Notes: generated from the letters alone by a model not told the origin. A stretch of 35,356 nucleotides of DNA from Treponema sp. UBA4692 (GCA_002404895.1 DHKO01000013.1:1-35356), one strand, 5' to 3'. Positions 20,973 to 29,731 are shown, counted from the first letter of the stretch. Numbers and translations are program-made.

Positions 20973-23150
20973 ATGAAAATCATTAAGCGTAACGGCGTTG
21001 AGGTGATTTTTGACCTCAACAAAATCGTCATTGCAATCTCAAAGGCAAACAGAGAAGTTCCAGTCTCGGAGCAGCTGAGCGAAAAGCAAATCAGGAAAAT
21101 GGCTTTGAATGTCCAGAAACAGTGCGAGGCAGAAAAGCACGAGATGAATGTAGAGGCGATTCAAGACCTTGTTGAAAAAGAAATAATGAAGGAAGGCTCT
21201 TTCGACATCGCAAAAAAATACATCACCTACCGCTACCAGCACCAGCTGATGAGAAAGGCGAATTCAACGGACAGCCAAATTCTTTCGCTCCTTGAGTGCA
21301 ACAACGAGGAAGTGAAGCAGGAAAACTCAAACAAGAATTCGACCGTCGTCTCAGTCCAGCGCGACTATATGGCGGGCGAAGTCTCAAAAGACATCACAAA
21401 AAGATTCCTGCTCGACGAGGATATAGTAAAGGCGCACTCGGAAGGAATAATCCACTTCCACGACGCGGACTACTTCGCGCAGCATATGCACAACTGCGAC
21501 CTCGTGAATCTTGAGGATATGCTCCAGAACGGAACGGTCATTTCCGGCACAAAAATCGACACGCCGCACTCATTCTCGACAGCCTGCAACATAGCGACAC
21601 AGATTATCGCGCAGGTGGCTTCATGCCAGTACGGCGGCCAGTCAATATCGCTCACTCATCTCGCGCCGTTCGTTGATGTAAGCCGAAAAAAGATTCAGAA
21701 CGAGCTTGTCAAAACAGAAGAGATGACGGGAATCAAGTTCACGGACGAGCAGAAAACACAAATCACAAATATGCGCCTCAAAGACGAAATCAAGCGCGGA
21801 GTCCAGACAATTCAGTATCAGGTTGTAACATTGATGACAACAAACGGCCAGTCTCCGTTCGTCACGGTTTTTATGTATCTAAACGAGGCCAAGAACGAGC
21901 AGGAAAAAGAAGACTTGGCGATGGTCATCGAGGAAGTCCTGAAGCAGCGTTATCAGGGCGTAAAGAACGAAAAAGGATTCTGGGTAACTCCGGCGTTTCC
22001 AAAGCTGATTTACGTTCTTGAGCCGGACAACATCGAGGAAGGCTCAAAATATTACTATCTCACAGAGCTTGCCGCAAAATGCACTTCGCGCAGAATGGTT
22101 CCTGACTACATCTCCGAGAAAAAAATGCTCGAGCTTAAAGTTGACAAAAATGGAGAGGGACACTGCTATCCTTGCATGGGCTGCCGCTCGTTCCTCACGC
22201 CTTTTATAGACGAGAACGGAAAGCCGAAATATTACGGAAGATTCAACCAGGGCGTTGTCACAATCAATCTCGTTGATGTCGCCTGCTCTTCAAACCGCGA
22301 CTTCAAGACATTCTGGGAGATTTTCGACGAGCGTCTCGAGCTTTGCCACAAGGCTCTCATGAGAAGGCACGAGCGTCTCATGGGAACTCCAAGCGACGTG
22401 GCGCCGATTCTCTGGCAGAACGGAGCACTTGCCAGGCTGAAAAAAGGCGAGACAATCGACAAGCTCCTGTTCGGCGGCTACTCGACAATCTCGCTCGGCT
22501 ACGCCGGACTCTGCGAGTGCGTCAGATTTATGACCGGAAAGCCTCACACAGATGCGGAAGCGACTCCTTTCGCGCTTGAAGTCATGAAATTTATGAACGA
22601 AAAGTGCAAAAAATGGAAGAAAGAGTCAAACATGGACTTCTCTCTTTACGGAACTCCGCTTGAATCGACAACATACAAGTTCGCAAAATGCCTTAAAAAG
22701 CGATTCGGCGAAATCGAGGGCGTTACAGACAAGAACTACATCACAAACTCTTACCACATCCACGTCACAGAGCCAGTTGATGCGTTCACAAAGCTCACAT
22801 TTGAAAGCCAGTTTCAGGAGCTTTCTCCGGGCGGCGCTGTAAGCTACGTTGAAGTTCCGAACATGGAAAACAACATTCCGGCTGTAATGGCTTTGCTGAA
22901 GCACATCTACAACAACATCATGTACGCCGAGCTTAACACAAAGTCCGACTGCTGCCAAAAATGCGGCTACACAGGCGAAATCAAGATTGTAACAGACAGC
23001 GAGAACAAGCTCATCTGGCAATGCCCGAACTGCGGAAACACAGACCAGTCAACAATGAACGTCGCGCGGCGCACCTGCGGCTACATCGGCACTCAATACT
23101 GGAACCAGGGCAGAACTCAGGAAATCAAGGAAAGAGTTCTTCATCTCTAG
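20973..23150 (+). CDS. nrdD: Anaerobic (class III) ribonucleoside-triphosphate reductase
   Basis: Makes deoxyribonucleotides without oxygen by glycyl-radical chemistry. The 725-residue chain has an N-terminal ATP-cone (KIIKRNGVEVIFDLNKIVIA to about residue 95) for allosteric control, then the ten-strand barrel with GTVISGTKIDTPHSFSTA, CYPCMGCRSFLTPF and QELSPGGAVSYVEVP. The C-terminus carries a four-cysteine zinc site (CQKCGYTG and CPNCGNTD) and the radical site RRTCGYIGTQ, with the radical on Gly703. ATG 20973 has AAGG upstream. nrdG follows after 228 bp. The leader has a strong promoter, an NrdR box and DnaA-like boxes. Confidence 0.96.
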   Translation: MKIIKRNGVEVIFDLNKIVIAISKANREVPVSEQLSEKQIRKMALNVQKQCEAEKHEMNVEAIQDLVEKEIMKEGSFDIAKKYITYRYQHQLMRKANSTDSQILSLLECNNEEVKQENSNKNSTVVSVQRDYMAGEVSKDITKRFLLDEDIVKAHSEGIIHFHDADYFAQHMHNCDLVNLEDMLQNGTVISGTKIDTPHSFSTACNIATQIIAQVASCQYGGQSISLTHLAPFVDVSRKKIQNELVKTEEMTGIKFTDEQKTQITNMRLKDEIKRGVQTIQYQVVTLMTTNGQSPFVTVFMYLNEAKNEQEKEDLAMVIEEVLKQRYQGVKNEKGFWVTPAFPKLIYVLEPDNIEEGSKYYYLTELAAKCTSRRMVPDYISEKKMLELKVDKNGEGHCYPCMGCRSFLTPFIDENGKPKYYGRFNQGVVTINLVDVACSSNRDFKTFWEIFDERLELCHKALMRRHERLMGTPSDVAPILWQNGALARLKKGETIDKLLFGGYSTISLGYAGLCECVRFMTGKPHTDAEATPFALEVMKFMNEKCKKWKKESNMDFSLYGTPLESTTYKFAKCLKKRFGEIEGVTDKNYITNSYHIHVTEPVDAFTKLTFESQFQELSPGGAVSYVEVPNMENNIPAVMALLKHIYNNIMYAELNTKSDCCQKCGYTGEIKIVTDSENKLIWQCPNCGNTDQSTMNVARRTCGYIGTQYWNQGRTQEIKERVLHL

Positions 23151-23158
23151 AATTATCA

Positions 23159-23353
23159 GGGCGTTCCCGAACCGCATAAAGCGGCTCGGGCCGGGCTATC
23201 CGCTGTTCCGCTGCCGCTTCATTCTTTCAAAAACGCGAAACAATTGCATTCAAAAAATTTTGTTTGATAAACGTCAAAGAAGCTGATTTGCAACTGTTTC
23301 AAAACACCGCGTTTTTTCAGAACGCCTTTCGGCGCAGCTACTATCCCTAACGC
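23159..23353 (-). repeat. Dispersed repeat, copy E, between nrdD and nrdG
   Basis: Read on the minus strand it starts GCGTTAGGGATAGTAGC and ends GCGGAACAGCGGATAGCCCG, so it joins the 5' end of copies A/B with the 3' end of C/D. The 5' and 3' parts are separated by about 100 bp of AT-rich sequence. A hairpin CCCGA-CCGC/GCGG-TCGGG (23166-23190) sits at one end. It separates two genes that are normally co-expressed. Confidence 0.55.
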
Positions 23354-23378
23354 AATGCCCTAAAACCACGGAAAAAAC

Positions 23379-23885
23379 ATGAACTACGGAACTATAAAAA
23401 AAGTCGATATTGCAGACGGTCTTGGAGTAAGAGTCTCGCTTTTTGTCTCTGGCTGCCGGGTCCGCTGCAAAAACTGCCAGAACCAGATAACATGGGATTT
23501 CGGCTTTGGAAAGCCTTTCACAAAAGAAACTGAGGACGAAATCCTCGAATATTTAAAGCCTGAATATATTCAGGGGCTTACCGTTCTTGGAGGAGAGCCG
23601 TTCGAGCCTGAAAATCAGGAAGCTCTCGCGCCTTTTCTCGAGCGTGTAAAAAAAACTTATCCTAACAAGAATATCTGGTGCTACACTGGCTATCTTTATG
23701 ACAAGGATTTGCTTCCAAAAGACGGAAAAAAGCACACGCCGTTCACAAACAGAATGCTTTCCTGCATCGACATTCTCGTTGACGGTCCGTTTATCGAAAG
23801 CCAGAAAGACCTGACCTTGAACTACCGAGGCTCGTCAAACCAGAGAATCATCGACCTGGCGCACAACTGCCTGCTAAAACTTTAG
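23379..23885 (+). CDS. nrdG: Anaerobic ribonucleotide reductase activating enzyme
   Basis: A 168-residue radical-SAM protein that installs the glycyl radical on NrdD. The [4Fe-4S] site CRVRCKNC (CxxxCxxC) follows VSLFVSGC; TVLGGEPFEPEN is the GGEP S-adenosylmethionine-binding motif; NIWCYTGY and DILVDGPFIESQKD are typical NrdG signatures. The length is normal. ATG 23379 has GGA eight bases upstream. It follows nrdD, separated by repeat copy E, so it depends on read-through or an unseen promoter in the repeat. Confidence 0.95.
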   Translation: MNYGTIKKVDIADGLGVRVSLFVSGCRVRCKNCQNQITWDFGFGKPFTKETEDEILEYLKPEYIQGLTVLGGEPFEPENQEALAPFLERVKKTYPNKNIWCYTGYLYDKDLLPKDGKKHTPFTNRMLSCIDILVDGPFIESQKDLTLNYRGSSNQRIIDLAHNCLLKL

Positions 23886-23954
23886 AGCAAAAATCCCTCG
23901 GCTTTAACTGACTTTTATCGTTTTTTTCAAGTTCTAACCGATTTCAACCGGCTT

Positions 23955-24869
23955 TCACACCGTTCTGGCGGCTTCCGTTCCTTCAACCAGCTTTTCCAGA
24001 AAATCACAGCACGGCACTTCAATTCCGTGCTTTTTCGCAAGCTTTGAGACTGTTCCGCAGAACCACGCATTCTCGCTTTTTCTTCCGGCTTCCATGTCCT
24101 GAAGCATGCTCGTTTTTCCATGCGGGTCATGTCCGCACATCATCGTGATGTCGTCCTCAAGCATCTGAGCCGTCAACGGCACATTTTCTGCGTTTGCGAC
24201 TTTTATCACCTCGCTTCCAACCTTTCGCGCAAGCTCCTTCATGACAGGAATTCTAAATCCGCCGTAAGGCGAGCGGGTAATCGCGCTCAAAGTGTTGAAA
24301 GTCGTGTTTATCAAGAATTTTTTCCACATTTCAAGATGGATATTTTCAGGATTCTTGAATCTGATTCCAGAAGATGAAAAAAGCTTTTCCAGCGCAAGGA
24401 TTCTTTCCGATTTTGAATTATCCTTCTCGCCGAAAACGAGCGTTCCAAAATCAGAACATTCTATCTTGCTTCCAATGTGAATCGAATTCAGGCTGATGAC
24501 AAAGCTGTAAAGAATTTTCTCCTCGCCGTAAACAGCGGCAATGTCTTTCTCGCTTTGAATTCCGTTCAGAAGCGAAAGAATTACAGTTTCATCTCCGCAG
24601 GCGTTTTCCATCATTTTTATCGCTTCCGGCAGCTGAAGATTTTTTGTCGCGATTATAATCAGGTCGCTTTTTCTAGCGTTCTTGCTTTCAACAAAATTGA
24701 AATTCTGCTTCTCGCCGTTTATAAAAATTCCGTCGCGCTCATAACGCGCTTTCCGCTCGCCGTCTGCTAGGCACTCGACATTTTCCTTTCCAAGAAATTT
24801 TGAAAGCTGGGAGGCGATAACCGCGCCAACTGCCCCCACGCCAATCATTGTTACAGTTTTTATTTCCAT
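23955..24869 (-). CDS. panE: Ketopantoate reductase family protein
   Basis: Probably reduces 2-dehydropantoate to pantoate with NADPH in coenzyme A synthesis. The 304-residue chain has the Rossmann motif MIGVGAVGAVIASQLS, the central LSLLNGIQSEKDIA and LVFGEKD, and the catalytic-lysine helix MWKKFLINTTFNTLSAITRSPYG. The C-terminal HGKTSMLQDMEAGRKSE followed by a Cys-containing end is typical. ATG 24869 is preceded by AAGGAAA; the frame is open to 24899 but lacks support. It converges with nrdG. Members of this family can act on other 2-oxoacids, and no panB or panC is nearby, so the exact substrate is inferred. Confidence 0.82.
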   Translation of the reverse strand: MEIKTVTMIGVGAVGAVIASQLSKFLGKENVECLADGERKARYERDGIFINGEKQNFNFVESKNARKSDLIIIATKNLQLPEAIKMMENACGDETVILSLLNGIQSEKDIAAVYGEEKILYSFVISLNSIHIGSKIECSDFGTLVFGEKDNSKSERILALEKLFSSSGIRFKNPENIHLEMWKKFLINTTFNTLSAITRSPYGGFRIPVMKELARKVGSEVIKVANAENVPLTAQMLEDDITMMCGHDPHGKTSMLQDMEAGRKSENAWFCGTVSKLAKKHGIEVPCCDFLEKLVEGTEAARTV

Positions 24870-25048
24870 AAAATTTTCCTTCAAGCAAAACATTATCACT
24901 AAAAATCAGCGGAAACAAGAAATTCTAAAAATTTTCAATCTTAATTTTTTGATTCGGAAAATTTCATCAAAATCCTCAAAACTTGCAAAATTACAGCCTT
25001 AAACATAAAATAGAAGAAATCACAAAAATTCAAAACATAGAGGAATTT

Positions 25049-25957
25049 ATGGCACAATCAATCCGCGAACGTTATCCAGATATGATGACAAAGCTGGCTG
25101 GACTTACAAAAGCGGCAGCAAAAATCGACGAGACAAATGTTTATCAGAAAGCGAACCCGGCAACAAGAATTTTTATGAACGAGCTTGTAAGAGACAATAT
25201 GGCGCCGGGAAGCAGGCTTGAAAAGAAGGAGAATTTTCAGGCGTTTTTCGATGCGGTGGACAGCGGAAAGCACGGACTTATCTTAATGGAGCATTACTCG
25301 AACACTGACCTTCCGGCTCTCTGCTATATGATTGAAAAGGAAATGCCGAACGGAAAACAGCTCGCGGACAAAATCGTCGCAATCGCGGGAATGAAGCTCA
25401 ACGAGGAGAATCCGGTTGTGCGGGCCTTTGCGGAAAGCTTCACACGCGTTGTTATTTATCCGACACGCTCGCTCACAAAAGCCGAGGCAAAAGCCCAGTC
25501 CGAAGAGGAAAAGGCGGCAGAGGAAAAGCGCGCGCGCACAATAAATCTCGCCTCAATGCGAGCGATGGACAAATGCAAGAAAGACGGAGAAGTGATTCTC
25601 GTTTTCCCTTCTGGAACGCGATACCGCCCCGGTCATCCTGAGACAAAAAAAGGTCTCCGCGAAATTGACTCTTATCTTAGAATGTTCGATGTAATGATTC
25701 TCGTGACAATAAACGGAAGCTGCCTCACAATCGATATGAAAAATCCGGACGATATGCTCGCAGACTTTATCGAGCCGGCAGTTCAGATTTTTGCGGCAAG
25801 CCCAGTGATTGACTGCAAGCAGTTCAGAAAGGACTATCTCGCGTCTCTTCCGGCTGACGAGCAAGACCCGAAGCAAAAAGTGATTGACCACGTTATGGAG
25901 CTTTTCGACAAGCAGCACGATGAAATCAAGGCGAAAAATCCTGAAGCTGGATTCTAA
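25049..25957 (+). CDS. PlsC-like phospholipid acyltransferase
   Basis: A 302-residue acyltransferase of the glycerolphosphate type. Motif I is EHYSNTD (His82-x4-Asp87) and motif III is VFPSGTRYRPG (186-195), matching the HxxxxD and FPEGTRS blocks of PlsC/PlsB enzymes. It should transfer an acyl chain to glycerol-3-phosphate or lysophosphatidate at the inner membrane. No transmembrane helix is obvious. A Glu/Lys/Ala-rich helix (about 143-163, KAEAKAQSEEEKAAEEKRAR) sits between the motifs and is unusual. ATG 25049 has GAGGA upstream; an in-frame TTG at 24983 is not supported. A strong terminator follows. Confidence 0.82.
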   Translation: MAQSIRERYPDMMTKLAGLTKAAAKIDETNVYQKANPATRIFMNELVRDNMAPGSRLEKKENFQAFFDAVDSGKHGLILMEHYSNTDLPALCYMIEKEMPNGKQLADKIVAIAGMKLNEENPVVRAFAESFTRVVIYPTRSLTKAEAKAQSEEEKAAEEKRARTINLASMRAMDKCKKDGEVILVFPSGTRYRPGHPETKKGLREIDSYLRMFDVMILVTINGSCLTIDMKNPDDMLADFIEPAVQIFAASPVIDCKQFRKDYLASLPADEQDPKQKVIDHVMELFDKQHDEIKAKNPEAGF

Positions 25958-25999
25958 GCCGTTTCCGCTCAAGGAAAACATTTTTACAAAAGCAAAAAC

Positions 26000-26047
26000 G
26001 CCGCAGCCATTTTTAATATGCAAAAATGGCTGCGGCATTTTGTTTTT
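26000..26047 (+). terminator. Bidirectional terminator between convergent genes
   Basis: A perfect 15-bp stem (arms 26000-26014 and 26022-26036; core GCCGCAGCCA) has a 7-nt loop and is followed by a T-rich run. On the minus strand the A-run to its left supplies a U-tract for the TPR gene as well. Confidence 0.9.
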
Positions 26048-26070
26048 CATCGCCTTAAAAACATAAAAAT

Positions 26071-27411
26071 CTAGTTAATGTCGATTTTCTTAAGAATCCT
26101 GACAAGATTTGTCTTTTCAATCAAGTCTATCGGACGGCCCTCGGCGTATCTTCTCGCCTCGTCGCTGAACATTCCAGCTGAAAAGCAGATTCCGCGGTCG
26201 GCTTTCGACTCTGAGACTTTCGCGTGGAAATCTCTTATATACAAATCTGAAATCACGCCTGTGCTTCTGTAGAACCTGAAAATATGAATTTCCTCAGAGC
26301 GCGGAAACTCAACGTTCGTCAAAATCTCGACGCAGCCCGGAGTTACAGAAATATCGACAATTTTCACGACCGCTTTCTGATAGTACGAGACGACAATTCT
26401 TCGGCAAAGCGAAACAAAATCGCTTGTGCTCGACATGAGATAAACCTGAAGATTCTTGTTCTGGTTCAGCTCCTGATAGCGCGCCAGAAGCTGCGGAACA
26501 TCCTTGTAAGACGGAACCATCGCCTGGATTTCCATCAGAACCGAAAGCCCTTTTGAAATCGCCTTAATCTGGAAATACGCGGTTGCAAGCCTGTAGCGGA
26601 TTTCAAGAGCGACATCCTGCGAGACATTCTGATGCCTAAGCCCAATCTCAAAATCCTGAATCGCCTTGTCGTTTTCTCCAAGCTTCAAGTGATAAAGACC
26701 TGCGGAAAGGCAAGAGCGCGCGCCAAATTCCGGGTCGGGACGCAAGTGCATAAAAATCTTCATCGCCTTGTCGCCGTATCCGCTTTCATTCATCGCGTCC
26801 GCCATTGAAAAAAGAACTTCCTTGTTCTCGGGATTATCGTCCAAAGCACGCTTCAAAAACGAGAGAGACTCGCGGTAATGCTTAGCCTTGTAAAGGGAAA
26901 GCCCGAGCGGAGCATTTATATTCGTAACGTCCGGCTTCAGGACAAGGACTTTCTTGAATCTCGGAACAGCCTTCTCAAAATCATTGTTCTTGTAAAGCGC
27001 GAGTCCAAGATAATAGTTCACTTCGTAGTCATTCGGATTTATGTTGTAGGCTGCGGAAAGCCCGCGGAAAGCGTCCTGAAGCTTGTTCAGCTTGACAGCG
27101 CAAATTCCCTGTCTCAAAGCCGCCTTGAAAGCGTCAATTTCCTTGTGCGCCGGGGCAATGCTAAGCTGCGTCTCGTAAATCGGAAAAGCCTTGTCCCATG
27201 CCCGGTCGCTGTAGTAAAGGTCGCCAAGCGCAATCAGCGCGGCAGGATTGTGCGGATCCTGGGCAAGCTTTCTGCTCGCCTCCTTTAAAATCTGAGCGCG
27301 GCCTTTCTGACTGCCTTTTCCTCCGCCTTTCTTTCGTGTTGAAAACGCTATCAAAATTGCGCCGAAACCAACGATTGCGGCAACTGCAATAATTAGATTA
27401 AATGAACCCAT
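26071..27411 (-). CDS. Membrane-anchored TPR protein with degenerate Mrr-like domain
   Basis: A 446-residue protein. An N-terminal membrane helix (FNLIIAVAAIVGFGAILIAF) is followed by a basic Gly/Lys stretch, then about seven TPR units (examples ALIALGDLYYSDRAWDKAF, NYYLGLALYKNNDFEKAVP, SAGLYHLKLGENDKAIQDF). Residues about 335-446 resemble the Mrr restriction-endonuclease fold: IVVSYYQKAVVKIVDI, then DRGICFSAGMFSDEARRYAE and IDLIEKTNLV. The Mrr catalytic D...QxK pattern is absent (the strand reads EEIHIFRFYRS), so it is probably inactive. A spirochaete-conserved scaffold role is inferred. ATG 27411 has no Shine-Dalgarno, and the -10 box is seven bases away. A TTG start at 27429 is unlikely. 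Confidence 0.8.
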   Translation of the reverse strand: MGSFNLIIAVAAIVGFGAILIAFSTRKKGGGKGSQKGRAQILKEASRKLAQDPHNPAALIALGDLYYSDRAWDKAFPIYETQLSIAPAHKEIDAFKAALRQGICAVKLNKLQDAFRGLSAAYNINPNDYEVNYYLGLALYKNNDFEKAVPRFKKVLVLKPDVTNINAPLGLSLYKAKHYRESLSFLKRALDDNPENKEVLFSMADAMNESGYGDKAMKIFMHLRPDPEFGARSCLSAGLYHLKLGENDKAIQDFEIGLRHQNVSQDVALEIRYRLATAYFQIKAISKGLSVLMEIQAMVPSYKDVPQLLARYQELNQNKNLQVYLMSSTSDFVSLCRRIVVSYYQKAVVKIVDISVTPGCVEILTNVEFPRSEEIHIFRFYRSTGVISDLYIRDFHAKVSESKADRGICFSAGMFSDEARRYAEGRPIDLIEKTNLVRILKKIDIN

Positions 27412-27418
27412 ATCTTTA

Positions 27419-27447
27419 ATTATCGGCAAAATTCAAAAAAATGTAAA
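27419..27447 (-). promoter_or_regulatory. Predicted leaderless promoter of the TPR gene
   Basis: On the minus strand TTTACA (27447-27442), 17 bp, GATAAT (27424-27419), then seven bases to the ATG. Transcription should start at the A of ATG or very close to it. Confidence 0.6.
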
Positions 27448-27588
27448 ATGCAAGAGCGAAAAACGATTCGGACAAAAAAATGAAAACAATTCGCCTCGAA
27501 AGCGAATTCGTTCTATTGTCTTTTTCCGCGAATTCAATAAATAATAATAAAATTATCTTAACCACACGGACTTTTTAATTTTAGAAAG

Positions 27589-28377
27589 ATGAAAAACACG
27601 ACAAAATTTCTGAACCTGATATTTTCGGCTTTTCTTGCCGTTTCTATTTCTTTTTTGATTTCCAGCTGCGGCGAAAAAGTTGAAATCAGAAGAATCCCGG
27701 ATTTGGAAAATATGATGGTCGGCTGCCAGGCTGGAACAACCGGCGAGACTTTTCTGCGCGAAAATCTGAAATCCGCAAAAGCGAAGCCTTTCAGAGACGG
27801 TTACGAAGCGTGCCTCGCGCTAAAAAATGACGAGATTGACGCGGTAATTCTCGATGAGTTTCCCGCGATGGCTCTCGCAAAAGCAAATAAAGACCTGAAG
27901 ATTATCGACCTGAATCTGCCAGCGGAAGAATACGCGGTCGCCGTGAAGAAAGGAAACACGGAGCTTTTACAGATGATAAACCGGGCAATCAGAATCTTGA
28001 GGCTTGACGGCTCGCTTAAAAAGCTTAGGGAAGCTTATTTTCCGGCGGACGGAAACATCAAAATTCCGCAGAGTCCGGGCGCAAAATACGCAAAGACTTG
28101 GAAGATGGGAACGAACGCGGCTTTTCCGCCTTTTGAATACATAGATGAAACAGAAGTTGTCGGATTTGACATTTCTTTTGCCGAGATGATTGCCGACAAG
28201 TCGAGAAGAAACCTGCATGTTTTTGATGTCTCGTTTGCAAGCCTTTTGGACGCGCTCAACGCAGGAAGCGTCGATTTTGTGTGCGCCGGAATGACTGTAA
28301 ACGAAGAGCGGAAGACGCAGATGGATTTTTCAGAGCCTTATTTTACAAGCAGGCAGGTCATAATCGTCAGAAAATAA
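27589..28377 (+). CDS. Solute-binding lipoprotein with circularly permuted amino-acid-binding fold
   Basis: A 262-residue lipoprotein (signal peptide, lipobox LISSC, Cys27). It contains both halves of a family-3 amino-acid-binding protein, but in swapped order. Residues 36-150 match the normal second half: IPDLENMMVGCQAGTTGETF, DEIDAVILDEFPAMA, EEYAVAVKKGNTELLQMINR and LDGSLKKLREAYF. A linker (151-168) follows, then residues 169-262 match the normal first half: KMGTNAAFPPFEYID, VGFDISFAEMIADKS, LLDALNAGSVDFVCAGMTV and MDFSEPYFTSRQVIIVRK. The join is exactly at the interdomain hinge. No ABC permease or ATPase gene is near. Binding of an amino acid is inferred; the Shine-Dalgarno is weak (AGAAAG). 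Confidence 0.85.
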   Translation: MKNTTKFLNLIFSAFLAVSISFLISSCGEKVEIRRIPDLENMMVGCQAGTTGETFLRENLKSAKAKPFRDGYEACLALKNDEIDAVILDEFPAMALAKANKDLKIIDLNLPAEEYAVAVKKGNTELLQMINRAIRILRLDGSLKKLREAYFPADGNIKIPQSPGAKYAKTWKMGTNAAFPPFEYIDETEVVGFDISFAEMIADKSRRNLHVFDVSFASLLDALNAGSVDFVCAGMTVNEERKTQMDFSEPYFTSRQVIIVRK

Positions 28378-28414
28378 AAGTGCCGTCTACGCAAACAGAA
28401 AGAAAAAAATATAA

Positions 28415-28456
28415 ATAAAAAAAGACGCCAAAGCAAAAAAACTTGCTTTAGCGTCT
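28415..28456 (-). terminator. Terminator after the aminotransferase gene
   Basis: Fourteen-base arms at 28423-28436 and 28443-28456 pair with one mismatch (core AGACGC and AAAGCAA). On the minus strand they are followed by a seven-T run. It lies 32 bp past the aminotransferase stop. Confidence 0.85.
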
Positions 28457-28487
28457 CTTAAAGTCTAATAAAAAATCTGCCAAAAAT

Positions 28488-29657
28488 TTATTTTTTCAGC
28501 TCTTCCACAAATTCTGCGATTCTGTCCATCGCAATCTTGATTTTGTCGATCGCGGTCGCATAGCAGCAGCGGATATGCCCCTCGCCGCCAAGCCCGAAAA
28601 CGCTTCCTGGAACAACAGCCACGCTGTGCTTCTGGAAAAGCTGCGTTGCAAATTCCTCGGAAGTAAGTCCTGTCGAAGAAATGTCCGGGAACATATAGAA
28701 CGCGCCTTTCGGCTCAGGAACAGGCAGCCCCATATCGCTGAAGCCTTTCTGCATCAAATTTCTTCTCTGCTGATAGCTCACGCGCATTTTCTCAACATCT
28801 TTCCAGCCGTTCTTTAAGCCCTCGCAGGCCGCATACTGGCTGAAAATCGGAGCGCAAATCGTGTTGTAGCCGTGCAGCTTCACAATCTGCTTCAAGACTT
28901 CAGACGGAGCCGCGATATATCCGATTCTCCAGCCTGTCATCGCAAAAGACTTTGAGAATCCGTTCAGAATTATCGCGTAGTCTTTCATTCCCGGAAAAGA
29001 GCCGATTGAAACGTGCTTCGCGCCGTCGTAAGTAAGCTCGCAGTAAATCTCGTCGGAAATGCACCAAATCTGGTTCTCCACAATGACTTTCGCGATTTTT
29101 TCAAGCTCGTCCGCAGGGATTATCGTTCCTGTAGGATTGTTCGGCGTGCAAATCATTATCGCCTTTGTCTTTGGAGTAATCGCCTTTTTTATCTGCTCAG
29201 CTGTGGGATAATAGCCGTTCACGCTCGTGTCGATTGGAACAATTTTCGCCTCGCAAAGCTGGGCAAGTGGAGTGTAGTTAACGTAGCAAGGCTGGCAGAC
29301 AAGAATCTCGTCGCCCGGATTCAAGATTGCGCGCAAAACCGCGTCAACTCCCTCGCTTGCGCCGACTGTGACCAAAATCTCGTCTTTCGGATTATAGAAC
29401 ATTCCGTAGCGTTCCATATATTTCGAGATTTCCTCGCGAAGCTCAATCAAGCCCCAGTTTGAAGTGTAGGATGTGTGTCCTTTTTCAAGATGATAAAACG
29501 CCTCCTCCCGGATTGCCCACGGAGTCGGAAAATCCGGCTCGCCGACTGAAAGCGAAATAACATCGTCATGCCCGATAAGCATCTCAAAAAATTTTCTGAT
29601 TCCCGACGGCGGAATCTGCTGCATCGACCGGGAAAGCCTGTCTTCTCTTGTGTTCAT
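28488..29657 (-). CDS. PLP-dependent aminotransferase, class I/II (AlaT-like)
   Basis: A 389-residue fold-type I aminotransferase. Signature residues: SVGEPDFPTP, the NNPTG loop (173-177), SDEIYCELTY with Asp202 and Tyr205, the PLP lysine Lys236 in LNGFSKSFAMTGWRIGY, and a C-terminal GHIRCCYA with substrate-binding Arg. ATG 29657 is preceded by AAGGA; a TTG two codons upstream is less likely. The gene lies 74 bp after an Lrp-type regulator in the same direction, the same order as alaR-alaT (yugG-yugH) in Bacillus, so alanine or a related amino acid is the likely substrate (inference). Aspartate or aromatic activity cannot be excluded. Confidence 0.88.
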   Translation of the reverse strand: MNTREDRLSRSMQQIPPSGIRKFFEMLIGHDDVISLSVGEPDFPTPWAIREEAFYHLEKGHTSYTSNWGLIELREEISKYMERYGMFYNPKDEILVTVGASEGVDAVLRAILNPGDEILVCQPCYVNYTPLAQLCEAKIVPIDTSVNGYYPTAEQIKKAITPKTKAIMICTPNNPTGTIIPADELEKIAKVIVENQIWCISDEIYCELTYDGAKHVSIGSFPGMKDYAIILNGFSKSFAMTGWRIGYIAAPSEVLKQIVKLHGYNTICAPIFSQYAACEGLKNGWKDVEKMRVSYQQRRNLMQKGFSDMGLPVPEPKGAFYMFPDISSTGLTSEEFATQLFQKHSVAVVPGSVFGLGGEGHIRCCYATAIDKIKIAMDRIAEFVEELKK

Positions 29658-29731
29658 TTTCAAATCCTTGAATTTTTCTGGCTTTTTTACTGCGCAATTT
29701 CACAAAGCTTCCGCATTTTTATTGCGGAGAA

